Shown in pieces: positions 8,892-16,995 of a stretch of 64,000 nt of DNA. The notes under the pieces were generated by a model that saw nothing but the letters and a program-made list of their open reading frames with translations, was not told the DNA's origin and did no database searches. A program made the translations under genes and the position numbers. This stretch comes from JBLXBZ01 sp048265185 (GTDB lineage: Bacteria; Pseudomonadota; Alphaproteobacteria; Rhizobiales; Stappiaceae), in NCBI GenBank assembly GCA_048265185.1, contig JBLXBZ010000008.1, positions 1 through 64,000 on the forward strand. Reading direction: 5' to 3'. How positions within the stretch are numbered: the first letter of the stretch is position 1; each line of letters opens with the position of its first letter.

Positions 8892-9665
8892 GTGACCAAA
8901 ATAATTTCAACGCACTCTTACCGAGGCGGAACCGGCAAATCGAACGTCACCGCCAATATCGCCGCCGCCCTCGCCATTCGTGGATACAGAGTGGGGATTG
9001 TGGATACGGACATTCAGTCTCCGGGAATCCACGCCCTGTTCAAGGTCGATCTTGGCGGCGTCACCCATACGCTGAACAATTACTTGTGGGGGCACTGCAA
9101 TGTGGTGGATACGGCTCTGGATGTGACGAGCGGCGTGGTTGACGGCGGCGGACAGCCGGCGGTTACCGGAGACGGGCGCGTGTTTTTGGTGCCCTCCTCG
9201 ATTAAAACAGGCGAAATAGCGCGTATTTTGAAAGAGAAATACGATGTCGAAGATTTGAACAGGGGGTTCGTCGAGCTTTGTCAGGCGCTGGAGCTGGACT
9301 ATCTCCTGATTGACACCCATCCGGGAGTGAATGAAGAAACGCTGCTTTCAATCGCTATTTCCGATACGCTGTTGCTGATCCTGCGGCCAGACATTCAAGA
9401 TTATCAGGGCACGGCGGTGACGCTTGAACTTGCGCGAAAGCTGGAAGTTCCGCAATTATTTCTCGTGGTGAACAAGGCGCTGGAGACATTTGACTTCAAC
9501 GACCTCGCACAGCGGATATTTTCCAATTACAGGACCCCGGTGGCGGCCGTTCTGCCGCTCTCCACCGACCTTATTCAGATTGGCAGCACTGGGCTCATTC
9601 GCACCATTGAGCCCGATCACGCTTTCACCCGGGCCATTGAGACGATCGTCGATTCGATCGAGTAG
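8892..9665 (+). CDS. MinD/ParA-like P-loop ATPase
   Basis: This 257-residue protein belongs to the deviant-Walker A ATPases that position proteins, plasmids or machines in the cell. The P-loop reads YRGGTGKSN, so the signature lysine of KGGxxK is an arginine, as I recall for one branch of the family. Switch I (DTDIQSPGIHALF) and Walker B (LDYLLIDTHPG) are clear. There is no obvious C-terminal amphipathic membrane-targeting helix like that of MinD. The GTG start at 8892 is 33 bases after the HAMP-like gene. Its stop is 16 bases from the stop of the convergent T6SS kinase. A role in placing the secretion machine is a guess from context. Confidence 0.88.
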   Translation: MTKIISTHSYRGGTGKSNVTANIAAALAIRGYRVGIVDTDIQSPGIHALFKVDLGGVTHTLNNYLWGHCNVVDTALDVTSGVVDGGGQPAVTGDGRVFLVPSSIKTGEIARILKEKYDVEDLNRGFVELCQALELDYLLIDTHPGVNEETLLSIAISDTLLLILRPDIQDYQGTAVTLELARKLEVPQLFLVVNKALETFDFNDLAQRIFSNYRTPVAAVLPLSTDLIQIGSTGLIRTIEPDHAFTRAIETIVDSIE

Positions 9666-9681
9666 GTTCAGGAGAGCATGG

Positions 9682-11232
9682 TCAGGCGTCGTCTGTTTCG
9701 AAGAGCTCTTTGATAAAGCTTGTCACTGTGGGGGTGCGTTTTTCGCGCTCAAAAGCCAGAGCGCCAAGCAGGGCGTTCCAGGCTTTGGGATCCAGATCGT
9801 CCAGCGGTTTGGGACGCAAGCCGTCTTTGGCGGCTTCATTTGAGGCTTGCATGGCGAAGGGGTGGTTGCCGGCAAGTAGTTGATAGGCGATGCAGCCAAG
9901 GGCGAAAATATCGTCGCGGGGATCTCGCGGCGCTTTGTAAAACATTTCCGGACTGGCGTAGGCGGGGGTGAAGGCGCCGTCCGTCAAAGAGCCGTCGTCG
10001 CCCTGAGCGGAGACGGCGGCGGCGGCCAGACCGAAGTCGATTAGCTTCACGGCCCCATCTTCCAGAACAAAGATATTTCCTGGCTTCAGGTCGGAATGCA
10101 CAATGTCATTGTTATGGGCGTATTGAAGGGCGGCGCATGTTCCGCGCAATATGCGAGCGCATTGGGCGCTGGGGAGGCCGCGTCCGATGGAAAGGGCGAG
10201 GCGGCGGTCAAGGGGAGTTCCCCTTAAAAGCTCCATCACCAGAAACACTTCGGCTTTATCCCTATCGAAGTCATAAATGGTGGCGACATTGGGGTGCGCC
10301 AGCGTTTGGGCTTTGCGCGCTTCGGCCTCCAATTGGCGCAGGGCGTCAGGATTGGCGCGCACCGTGTCATTGAGGAGCTTGAGCGCCACATAGGGTTTGT
10401 CATGGCCGGCCTCCAGACGTCTGCGGTCCACGGCCGAATAGACGACGCCCATGCCGCCGCGGCCAATTTCCTCATCGAGAATGAAGCGGCCGCGCAGGAT
10501 CGAGCCGACCCCCGCTCGCTCGCTTTCTCCGAGTTTGTCGAGTGAGGCGGTTTGGCGTGATTTTCCGTCCGCGGCGCGGCGCGCGTCAGAGCGAAAACGC
10601 GCGCTGCGGTAATCGGTGAGGAAGTGGTCGAGCTTTCCCGGGTTCTGCGTTGGCGCGGCGGGCGTGGAGGCGGCGCTGCCGTCATGCGCTCGCCGGAAGC
10701 CTTTGAAGCCGTCGACGACAGAGGATAGAACGACGTCGTCGATCTTATCGCGCATGGAGTCTCCGGCGGTGGTCGGCGGGTCGAGAAGGAAAGGCAGCGG
10801 GGGCAAATAGGGGCTTTCGTTGGGCCGCTCTCCAGAAGGGGCGCTTGTCGGCGCGAAGGTGGCGTTGGCGGTGGTTAATGGGATGGTGGGTTCGTCGAAA
10901 TCATCGTCGAATTCTGCAGAATGCGCAGGCGTTTGCCTCTTGGCTCCCGCATTTTCATCGGTCTCCGGACGGTTTTGCCCGATCAGTTGATGGGTCAGTA
11001 TTTGCCCGAGGTCATTGGGCAGTTTGCCGCTCTCCACCGCGGTTTTAATCGCCTTTTGCGCGGCGTCGTGAGAATTGGATTGCTGGGCGGCGCATTCCTT
11101 TAGGCGGCTTAGTAAGGCGTCATAGGCGAGCCGACCGGAAGTGAAAGCCGTCAATAGCGACGAGAAATCATCTTCCGGGGCGGCTGCGGGCGGCGAGCCT
11201 GCCTTGGGACGTAGGAATTTCAGTTTTAGCAT
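9682..11232 (-). CDS. Ser/Thr protein kinase of the T6SS locus, soluble
   Basis: The 516-residue protein has a low-complexity N-terminal region of about 230 residues and then a Hanks-type kinase domain. Visible parts are the Gly loop GRGGMGVVY, the ATP-binding lysine in VALKLL, the catalytic loop VHSDLKPGN, the magnesium motif IDFGLA and the SPE of the activation segment. I see no transmembrane helix, unlike the membrane-spanning PpkA of Pseudomonas. The gene follows the sigma-54 activator by 14 bases, so clpV, activator and kinase form one leftward unit. Likely targets are an FHA-domain protein or the activator itself, by analogy with the PpkA-Fha pathway. Confidence 0.9.
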   Translation of the reverse strand: MLKLKFLRPKAGSPPAAAPEDDFSSLLTAFTSGRLAYDALLSRLKECAAQQSNSHDAAQKAIKTAVESGKLPNDLGQILTHQLIGQNRPETDENAGAKRQTPAHSAEFDDDFDEPTIPLTTANATFAPTSAPSGERPNESPYLPPLPFLLDPPTTAGDSMRDKIDDVVLSSVVDGFKGFRRAHDGSAASTPAAPTQNPGKLDHFLTDYRSARFRSDARRAADGKSRQTASLDKLGESERAGVGSILRGRFILDEEIGRGGMGVVYSAVDRRRLEAGHDKPYVALKLLNDTVRANPDALRQLEAEARKAQTLAHPNVATIYDFDRDKAEVFLVMELLRGTPLDRRLALSIGRGLPSAQCARILRGTCAALQYAHNNDIVHSDLKPGNIFVLEDGAVKLIDFGLAAAAVSAQGDDGSLTDGAFTPAYASPEMFYKAPRDPRDDIFALGCIAYQLLAGNHPFAMQASNEAAKDGLRPKPLDDLDPKAWNALLGALAFEREKRTPTVTSFIKELFETDDA

Positions 11233-11246
11233 CCTTGCATCGTGCT

Positions 11247-12863
11247 CTAAAAGCCAGACGGACGAGTGATCCTATAGCGTTGGAGTTTGTCGATGATCGT
11301 ACGTCGACTGACCTTCAGAATACGCGCCGCATTGCTTTTGTTCCAATTCGCCTCACGCATTTTAGCTTCGATGACCATGGCTTCATATTGTCCAACGATT
11401 GATTTCAGATCGCCTTCGGGAATGACGTTGGGCATTCGTCTTCTGGAATCATCGACGCGTCCCGATAATTCGGGCGGTAAATGAGTCTTTTCAATCGGGT
11501 ACCCATCTTCCACCATCAAACGCGCGCGGTCTAGGATGTTTTTCAATTCCCGCACATTGCCCGGATAGCTCCAGCACATCAACGCCTCCAGCGCGTCGGG
11601 TGCGACTTGCGGGGGCTTCTTTCCATCCTTGGCCGCCGCCATTTTCAAGAAATGATCAATAAATTTAGGGATATCCGATGGTCGCTCTCGCAGGGGCGGC
11701 AAATGAATCGGGAAAACATTAAGACGGTAAAAAAGGTCCATGCGAAACTCGTTCGCCTGAATCTTGTCTTCAAGGTTGACGTTGGTGGCGCTCACGAGGC
11801 GCACGTCGACCTTCTCGGTCTTGGTGGACCCGACCCGGCGCACCTCGCCCTCCTGAATCAGACGCAAGAGTTTCGCCTGTAAAGCCAGGGGCATATCGCC
11901 GATTTCGTCAAGAAACAGCGTGCCTTCATGCGCTTCATGGGCAAGGCCGCGTTTGTTGGCCACCGCCCCGGTGAAAGCGCCTTTCACGTGGCCGAAAAGC
12001 TCGCTTTCCAGAAGGGTTTCTGGAAGGGCCGCGCAATTTTGCACAATGAAAGGCTTGTCCGCTCGCGCGCTGGATTGGTGAATAAAACTCGCCATCATCT
12101 CTTTGCCGGTCCCGGTTTCGCCGCGAACGAGAATTGGCAGGTCGGAGTTCGAAGCCTTGCCGATTAGAGAAATCGCATGTTCTATCGGAGGGCTGTCGCC
12201 AATAAGGCCTGACGGTTTTTTCAACGTTCTGGACAAATGAGCCGGGTCTTTGCTCCGCTGGCGAGGCAGAGCCGCGAGATGACGATTGAACTGACGGGTG
12301 AGACGCGTGTTCTCCTCCACTAGCCTCGTATTCCAGATATGCATGGCGGCGTGATTGGCGAGGGCCATCAACAGGCGCATGGTCTTCTCGCTGACCTTGC
12401 CCGGTTCACCGCCGTCGCTGCGAGGGTTCACCAGCTGCAAAATGCCGATTGAACGATCCTGCTGCACGGTGAGAGGAGCGATTACCAGAGATTTCGTCAA
12501 AGTTCCACAAAGCTTGTCCTCCCCATACACGCGCGAGAAATCATAGCCGGGCGCTGACTTTATATCGCTTATGTTCATGGGAGAGCCGGTTGACACCGTA
12601 AGCGCGGCGGGCTCTTTCAGATTGGGTATCTGGTTTGAGTCATAAAGCGGGATGGGCTCGCCGGGTAATGTCGCGGTGATGGCGCCGCGATATTTCGAGC
12701 ACGTTCGGTGAAGATGCTGGCCAAGCGTGTCAAGAGCATAAATAGACGCCCCTTCCGCCGAGGTCAGCTGTAATGAAGCCTCTAAGGTCAGCTCCATCAC
12801 AGTTTCGACCCTGCTCTCATTGGAAAACGCCGATGTCAGTCTAACTAAGTCCTCGATATCCAT
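11247..12863 (-). CDS. Sigma-54-dependent activator with GAF domain (VasH-like)
   Basis: It is a bacterial enhancer-binding protein that hydrolyses ATP to open sigma-54 RNA polymerase promoters. A GAF sensor domain covers about residues 10-190. The AAA+ domain follows with Walker A GETGTGKE, the sigma-54 contact loop GAFTGA, Walker B LFLDEIGD and the arginine-finger region. A Fis-type helix-turn-helix (NKSNAARILKVSRRTIIDKLQ) ends the protein. A TTG at 12875 is a possible start, but I use the ATG at 12863 (538 residues). It lies between clpV and the kinase and matches the two -24/-12 promoters at 16537-16619. The signal sensed by its GAF domain is unknown. Confidence 0.93.
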   Translation of the reverse strand: MDIEDLVRLTSAFSNESRVETVMELTLEASLQLTSAEGASIYALDTLGQHLHRTCSKYRGAITATLPGEPIPLYDSNQIPNLKEPAALTVSTGSPMNISDIKSAPGYDFSRVYGEDKLCGTLTKSLVIAPLTVQQDRSIGILQLVNPRSDGGEPGKVSEKTMRLLMALANHAAMHIWNTRLVEENTRLTRQFNRHLAALPRQRSKDPAHLSRTLKKPSGLIGDSPPIEHAISLIGKASNSDLPILVRGETGTGKEMMASFIHQSSARADKPFIVQNCAALPETLLESELFGHVKGAFTGAVANKRGLAHEAHEGTLFLDEIGDMPLALQAKLLRLIQEGEVRRVGSTKTEKVDVRLVSATNVNLEDKIQANEFRMDLFYRLNVFPIHLPPLRERPSDIPKFIDHFLKMAAAKDGKKPPQVAPDALEALMCWSYPGNVRELKNILDRARLMVEDGYPIEKTHLPPELSGRVDDSRRRMPNVIPEGDLKSIVGQYEAMVIEAKMREANWNKSNAARILKVSRRTIIDKLQRYRITRPSGF

Positions 12864-12971
12864 GTGTTCAGACAATCACCTTGGCTGAGATTTTACGCGC
12901 AAAGAGCAGAAACCGCTCCCGTAGACTCATCGGGCCTTCCATGCTTTCGGGCGCGCTTCCGCGCCAGAGCG

Positions 12972-15740
12972 TCATGTCAAATCATATCCAAACCCACCAT
13001 TTTCCAACACGCTGATGGAGGCTTTGGAGAAATTGGTCTCTTCATCGCCCATGCGGGTCAATATTTCCGTTGCGAGTTCAGGCAGGATGGTTCGGTTGAC
13101 GATGTGATCAATGTTGCGCGCGCCGGTCTCCACCTCCGTGCAGCGCGCGCTGATCGCTTCGACGACGGCGTTGGAATATTCAAGACGCATTTTCTGATTT
13201 TCCAGCAACCGCTTGCCAACCTTGTCGAGCTTTAGGCGCACGATTTTTTCAAGCGGCTCGCCGATTAACGGATAGAAGGGCACAATCTGCATGCGGGCCA
13301 GAAGCGCGGGCTTGAAATGGGCGCTCAAGGTTGGACGGCACGCGGCCACAAGCTCATCCGCCGTGGGTCTGACGGCTTGGGCGCCCATGTCCGTCAAAAT
13401 ATCCGTGGCCAGATTGCTGGTCAGAACCACAATCGAGTTGCGGAAATTGATCTGGCGCCCTTCGCCATCGGATAAAACGCCCTTGTCAAACACCTGGTAG
13501 AACAAATTCATGACTTCCAGGTCGGCTTTTTCAACTTCATCCAGAAGAACTACGGAATAAGGCCGCTGGCGCACGGCTTCAGTGAGAACGCCGCCTTCGC
13601 CGTAGCCCACATAGCCGGGGGGCGAGCCCACAAGTTTTGAAACCGTGTGCTTTTCTTGAAACTCGGACATGTTGATGGAGATGAGGAAGCGCTCGCCGCC
13701 GAAGAGCTGGTCGGCGATCGCGGTGGCTAGTTCGGTTTTTCCGACGCCTGACGGACCGACAAACAGAAAGACTCCCATAGGAGCGTCAGGGTTTTGAACG
13801 CCGGCCTTAGCCGTTCGCAGAGCTTCGTCAATGGCTTTGATCGCGTGATCCTGTCCGACGACGCGGGCCTGAAGGTTTTCGGCCAGAGTGAGGATTGATC
13901 CCGCGTCGTCTTGCACCATCCGTCCCAAAGGCACGCCGGTCCAGTCGGAAATGACCTGACCGATGGATTCTTCGGTGACTTCGAAGGATACGAGAGGATC
14001 GCCTGCCTGAGCCTCTTTGAGCTGGCGCGCGATATCCGCATATCGCTCTTTCAGATCGTCCGCCTCCGCCGCCTGTTGGTCCTCGGCGAGGGACGTTTGC
14101 TCTTCTCCCGCGCCGGCCTTTTGAGACGCGGCGGCGTTTTCGGCTTCCTCCGCGCCGGCCTCTTGGGCGGCGGCCGCGCCTTCAAGGCTCAAGCCAAGAT
14201 CAATGCGGATCTTCAGGATCTCATTGACCAAGCCAAGTTCTTTTTCCCAGCGCGCCGTCAGGTCGGCGATTTCGCTCCCCCGCTTTTCGATCTGGCGTTC
14301 TATCTCCGCGATTTCTGGTTGATCGGCGGCGAAGTCAGCTTGAAGATCGCGTTTGGCCGCGTCAAGTTCGCGCCGTAATTCGCCTAATTGTTGCTCTTTG
14401 AGCTCGATGACGAAGGGTTTTGAGGAGAGGGAGAGTTTCACCCGGGCGCAGGCGGTGTCGAGAACGTCCACCGCTTTGTCGGGTAATTGACGGCCGGAGA
14501 TATAGCGCGCCGACAATTTGGCTGCGGCGGCGACGGCGTTGTCGCGGATATAGACGCCGTGGTTCTTTTCATAGGCCGCGCGCAGGCCGCGCATGATGGT
14601 GATGGCCTGTTCTGGGCTGGGCTCGTCAAGCTTGATGAGCTGGAAGCGGCGCTCAAGCGCGGGGTCTTTCTCGATGTATTTTTTGTACTCGCTCCAAGTC
14701 GTGGCCGCGATGGTGCGCAGTTCGCCGCGCGCAAGCGCTGGTTTGAGCAGGTTGGCGGCGTCCGCGCCGCCCGCCGAGCCGCCGGCGCCGATCAGCATAT
14801 GCGCTTCGTCGATGAAGAGTATCACAGGTTTTGGCGAGGCTTTGACCTCGTCGATAATGCCCTTGAGGCGGTTTTCAAACTCGCCTTTAACTCCAGCGCC
14901 CGCCTGTAGCATGCCAAGATCGAGCCCGATCAATTCAACGTTTTTCAGCATGTCGGGAACGTCGTTCTCGGCGATTTTACGCGCCAGACCTTCGACGACG
15001 GCGGTTTTGCCCACGCCCGGATCGCCTACGCAGATCGGATTGTTTTTTCTCCGCCGACCCAAAACGTCGATCATTTGCTGAATTTCACGATCTCGGCAAA
15101 ATACCTGATCAATGGCGCCGTCACGTGCGAGCTGGGTGAAATTGGTGCAGAATCGCGCCAACGCGCTGTCGGCGTTGGCGTCGGGGCGTTCTTCGGAACG
15201 GGGCGCGCCGCGACCGACCGCGGCGGCGGTCGTTTCTTCGGAGTTGGCGATGATGTCGGAAAAATCTTTTTTGAATTGTGTGAAGCTGATGGGCTTCAAG
15301 GCGTCTAGCCACCGGTGGTCGCCATAGCGGTTCGGCTGTGCGAAAATCGTCGCGAACAGACTGCCGGAGCGTACTTGATCAAGCTCTAACTCTACCGAGC
15401 TTACGAGCCATGCGTCAGAAATCCACTCAATCAGCAAGGGGGAGAAAACGGGGCGGCCTTGATTGCCTTGCTTCATCGACTCCAAGACAGAGTGTAAATG
15501 CCGCTTGAGCACGGCCGGATCGACCTCGAAATGCCTGCAGGCGCTTTGAACGTCATGCTGGCTATCGTCGCAAAAGATATGCAGGAGATGTTCTATCGAG
15601 ACTTCGAAGTGGCCTCGCGTGACGGCGAGCCCGGCAGCGGATTCCAATGCGCGGCGTGAGTAGGAATTTAAACGGCCAATCAGTCGACGAAGATCGAGGT
15701 CCAGCACTGTTTTTCCATTCTTTAGAGTTCGTAAAACCAC
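12972..15740 (-). CDS. clpV: T6SS sheath-recycling AAA+ ATPase ClpV (TssH)
   Basis: ClpV disassembles the contracted TssB/TssC sheath so it can be reused. The 922-residue protein has a Clp-N domain (about 20-170), a first AAA domain with GDPGVGKT, a middle-domain coiled coil and a second AAA domain with GPSGVGKTE. The middle region contains a stretch unusually rich in Ala, Glu and Gln (about residues 525-570, with repeats of the form AxxxAGAEE) not typical of ClpV. The start is uncertain: GTG at 15740 has no clear ribosome-binding site, and GTG at 15707, preceded by GGA, also fits the family N-terminus. An inverted repeat lies just upstream. The sigma-54 activator gene follows. Confidence 0.93.
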   Translation of the reverse strand: MVLRTLKNGKTVLDLDLRRLIGRLNSYSRRALESAAGLAVTRGHFEVSIEHLLHIFCDDSQHDVQSACRHFEVDPAVLKRHLHSVLESMKQGNQGRPVFSPLLIEWISDAWLVSSVELELDQVRSGSLFATIFAQPNRYGDHRWLDALKPISFTQFKKDFSDIIANSEETTAAAVGRGAPRSEERPDANADSALARFCTNFTQLARDGAIDQVFCRDREIQQMIDVLGRRRKNNPICVGDPGVGKTAVVEGLARKIAENDVPDMLKNVELIGLDLGMLQAGAGVKGEFENRLKGIIDEVKASPKPVILFIDEAHMLIGAGGSAGGADAANLLKPALARGELRTIAATTWSEYKKYIEKDPALERRFQLIKLDEPSPEQAITIMRGLRAAYEKNHGVYIRDNAVAAAAKLSARYISGRQLPDKAVDVLDTACARVKLSLSSKPFVIELKEQQLGELRRELDAAKRDLQADFAADQPEIAEIERQIEKRGSEIADLTARWEKELGLVNEILKIRIDLGLSLEGAAAAQEAGAEEAENAAASQKAGAGEEQTSLAEDQQAAEADDLKERYADIARQLKEAQAGDPLVSFEVTEESIGQVISDWTGVPLGRMVQDDAGSILTLAENLQARVVGQDHAIKAIDEALRTAKAGVQNPDAPMGVFLFVGPSGVGKTELATAIADQLFGGERFLISINMSEFQEKHTVSKLVGSPPGYVGYGEGGVLTEAVRQRPYSVVLLDEVEKADLEVMNLFYQVFDKGVLSDGEGRQINFRNSIVVLTSNLATDILTDMGAQAVRPTADELVAACRPTLSAHFKPALLARMQIVPFYPLIGEPLEKIVRLKLDKVGKRLLENQKMRLEYSNAVVEAISARCTEVETGARNIDHIVNRTILPELATEILTRMGDEETNFSKASISVLENGGFGYDLT

Positions 15741-15750
15741 TTAACGCGCA

Positions 15751-15771
15751 ATTGGAAACACATTTTCCAAT
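15751..15771. promoter_or_regulatory. 8-bp inverted repeat upstream of clpV
   Basis: ATTGGAAA (15751-15758) and TTTCCAAT (15764-15771) form a perfect inverted repeat with a 5-base spacer, directly upstream of the clpV start. It could be an operator, or a small hairpin in the mRNA leader that affects translation. Confidence 0.45.
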
Positions 15772-15887
15772 GCTTCGGCCTGAGATTATTAGTGTCCCTT
15801 TATGACAGAACTTTCATGACGCCTGCTCAACAGTTGAAAAACGTTACGTTAAGTAGCTTTCTTTCTATGCGATATCTCGGAGAATGT

Positions 15888-15930
15888 AAAAAATGCCGCT
15901 CCGACGAGCGAAACGGCATTTTTATTTTTT
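15888..15930 (-). terminator. Terminator after hcp
   Basis: AAATGCCG (15891-15898) pairs with CGGCATTT (15914-15921) around a 15-base loop. T-rich tracts flank both sides. It stands between the hcp stop and clpV, so read leftward it would end most hcp transcripts and keep hcp expression far above clpV, which suits the large amount of Hcp needed for the tube. Confidence 0.75.
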
Positions 15931-15952
15931 CAAACTAATTTTTTGCTCGTCA

Positions 15953-15969
15953 CGTCACATCATGTGACG
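15953..15969. repeat. 17-bp palindrome across the hcp stop codon
   Basis: CGTCACAT (15953-15960) and ATGTGACG (15962-15969) are perfect inverted copies around a single base. They span the TGA of hcp. It may be a protein-binding site, or with the following terminator it may stabilise the 3' end of the hcp mRNA. Confidence 0.45.
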
Positions 15970-16472
15970 GGAGAGCGCCAGTCGTCAGAGGCCGAAGTGC
16001 CGGCGACTTCGTGAGTCCATTCCGCTTTACGGTGCGTGAAGGACCACTGCTCTTGATCGCCGCGCGAGCTGTTGGCGTCGTCATTGACGTCCGGCAAAAT
16101 GGTCTTGCCTTCAACGAGAACCGCGTCGGTGTATTTGATCGTGTAATAATGTTCCTGAACGCCTGTGGTCGAAGTTCTCCAGAACTTCATTTCAATCTCG
16201 AGGTTTTCGCCGGTGGCCAAAGCCTGCCACAACATTGGAGAAGCTTTATCCAATGGCTTGACGATGGTTGTCGGCTGGTGGCGACGGGTGCCTATGGCCG
16301 TTCCGGAATTCGGGTCGCGCGGCACGATCGCATTGCTTTCGAACTTGTATACGAGGGATTCACCTTCATGACCCTGCTGCCATACGTTGCCGATGGAGTC
16401 TGCCGTTGACGCGTCAGCGGTGATTTCACCCTGTGTGGAGCCTTTGATTGTGATGTAACCAATGTTGGGCAT
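15960..16472 (-). CDS. hcp: T6SS inner-tube protein Hcp (TssD)
   Basis: Hcp hexamers stack into the tube that is fired from the T6SS, and can carry effectors in their lumen. The 170-residue protein starts NIGYITIKGSTQGEI and continues with the family pattern, including TTIVKPLDKASPMLW and HYYTIKYTDAVL. A longer frame begins at 16553, but the ATG at 16472 has CAGGAGG five bases upstream and matches the family start; the extension would also overlap the promoter. hcp stands alone with its own sigma-54 promoter and terminator. Confidence 0.96.
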   Translation of the reverse strand: MPNIGYITIKGSTQGEITADASTADSIGNVWQQGHEGESLVYKFESNAIVPRDPNSGTAIGTRRHQPTTIVKPLDKASPMLWQALATGENLEIEMKFWRTSTTGVQEHYYTIKYTDAVLVEGKTILPDVNDDANSSRGDQEQWSFTHRKAEWTHEVAGTSASDDWRSPVT

Positions 16473-16536
16473 TACAGCCTCCTGAACTAGATTTAACCGA
16501 ATGCGCCGGAGCAGCCTGCGCCAGCTTCCCCTACGT

Positions 16537-16552
16537 CGCAATAGGCGTGCCA
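16537..16552 (-). promoter_or_regulatory. Sigma-54 promoter of hcp
   Basis: Read leftward the sequence is TGGCACG-N4-TTGCG (16552 to 16537), a full match to the -24 element and to the TTGC of the -12 element at the exact consensus spacing. Transcription would start near 16526, about 54 bases before the hcp ATG. The cluster encodes a sigma-54 activator, which gives the site a natural partner. Confidence 0.85.
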
Positions 16553-16603
16553 ATTGCTGAAAAAAACATTATCCATTTGTTTTTAAAGGATATAATCGGA
16601 TTC

Positions 16604-16619
16604 TGGCGCGCGGCTTGCT
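16604..16619 (+). promoter_or_regulatory. Second sigma-54 promoter, toward the spike operon
   Basis: TGGCGCG-N4-TTGCT at 16604-16619 differs from the consensus at one key base (A to G in the -24 box) and keeps exact spacing. It points right, toward the DUF2169 gene, with a start near 16630 and a long leader of about 365 bases. If real, hcp and the spike operon are switched on together from back-to-back sites. Confidence 0.65.
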
Positions 16620-16685
16620 AATGTGACACTGTGCAGGTTTCCAAACAATTTCTGACTTTGCGTGCAAAATATTGCGCGTCAACTT

Positions 16686-16706
16686 GTGTATTTTTTATGA
16701 ATACAC
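16686..16706. promoter_or_regulatory. Inverted repeat, candidate activator site 1
   Basis: GTGTATT and AATACAC form a perfect 7-bp inverted repeat with a 7-base spacer. It lies about 135-155 bases upstream of the hcp promoter, typical of enhancer sites for sigma-54 activators. Binding by the cluster's activator is inference. Confidence 0.5.
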
Positions 16707-16808
16707 GCTGTGAGTTGAAAAAGAATTGGGTATTTTTAGCCTTTGTTTGGTGAAATTCATTGGAGGTTGACGCTTTTTCGGTCGTCACTTGTTCTTGTGT
16801 GCAGATAA

Positions 16809-16827
16809 ATGTAAATTGACCTTACAT
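16809..16827. promoter_or_regulatory. Inverted repeat, candidate activator site 2
   Basis: ATGTAA and TTACAT form a 6-bp inverted repeat with a 7-base spacer, about 125 bases further from hcp than site 1. Both repeats share TGTA/TACA ends. The whole 16473-16995 gap holds no gene other than these sites. Confidence 0.45.
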
Positions 16828-16995
16828 TAACTCTGCGTCACTTTTTACTGAACGAATATGCGCCGTTGTGACAAAAGCGCAATCTTGACGGTGTACGTTG
16901 GCCGCCCGGCGAAATGAGTGCGGGGGCTTTTCGAGTTAAAAGACGTTGCAATTGCGGTTCCGCGCGTTTGGCGCGCCGCGCGTTTTCATAGGGGG

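Noticed and set aside
16473..16553. N-terminal extension of Hcp to 16553
   Set aside because: The extension is Arg-rich, unlike Hcp, and overlaps the sigma-54 promoter; ATG 16472 has a strong ribosome-binding site.
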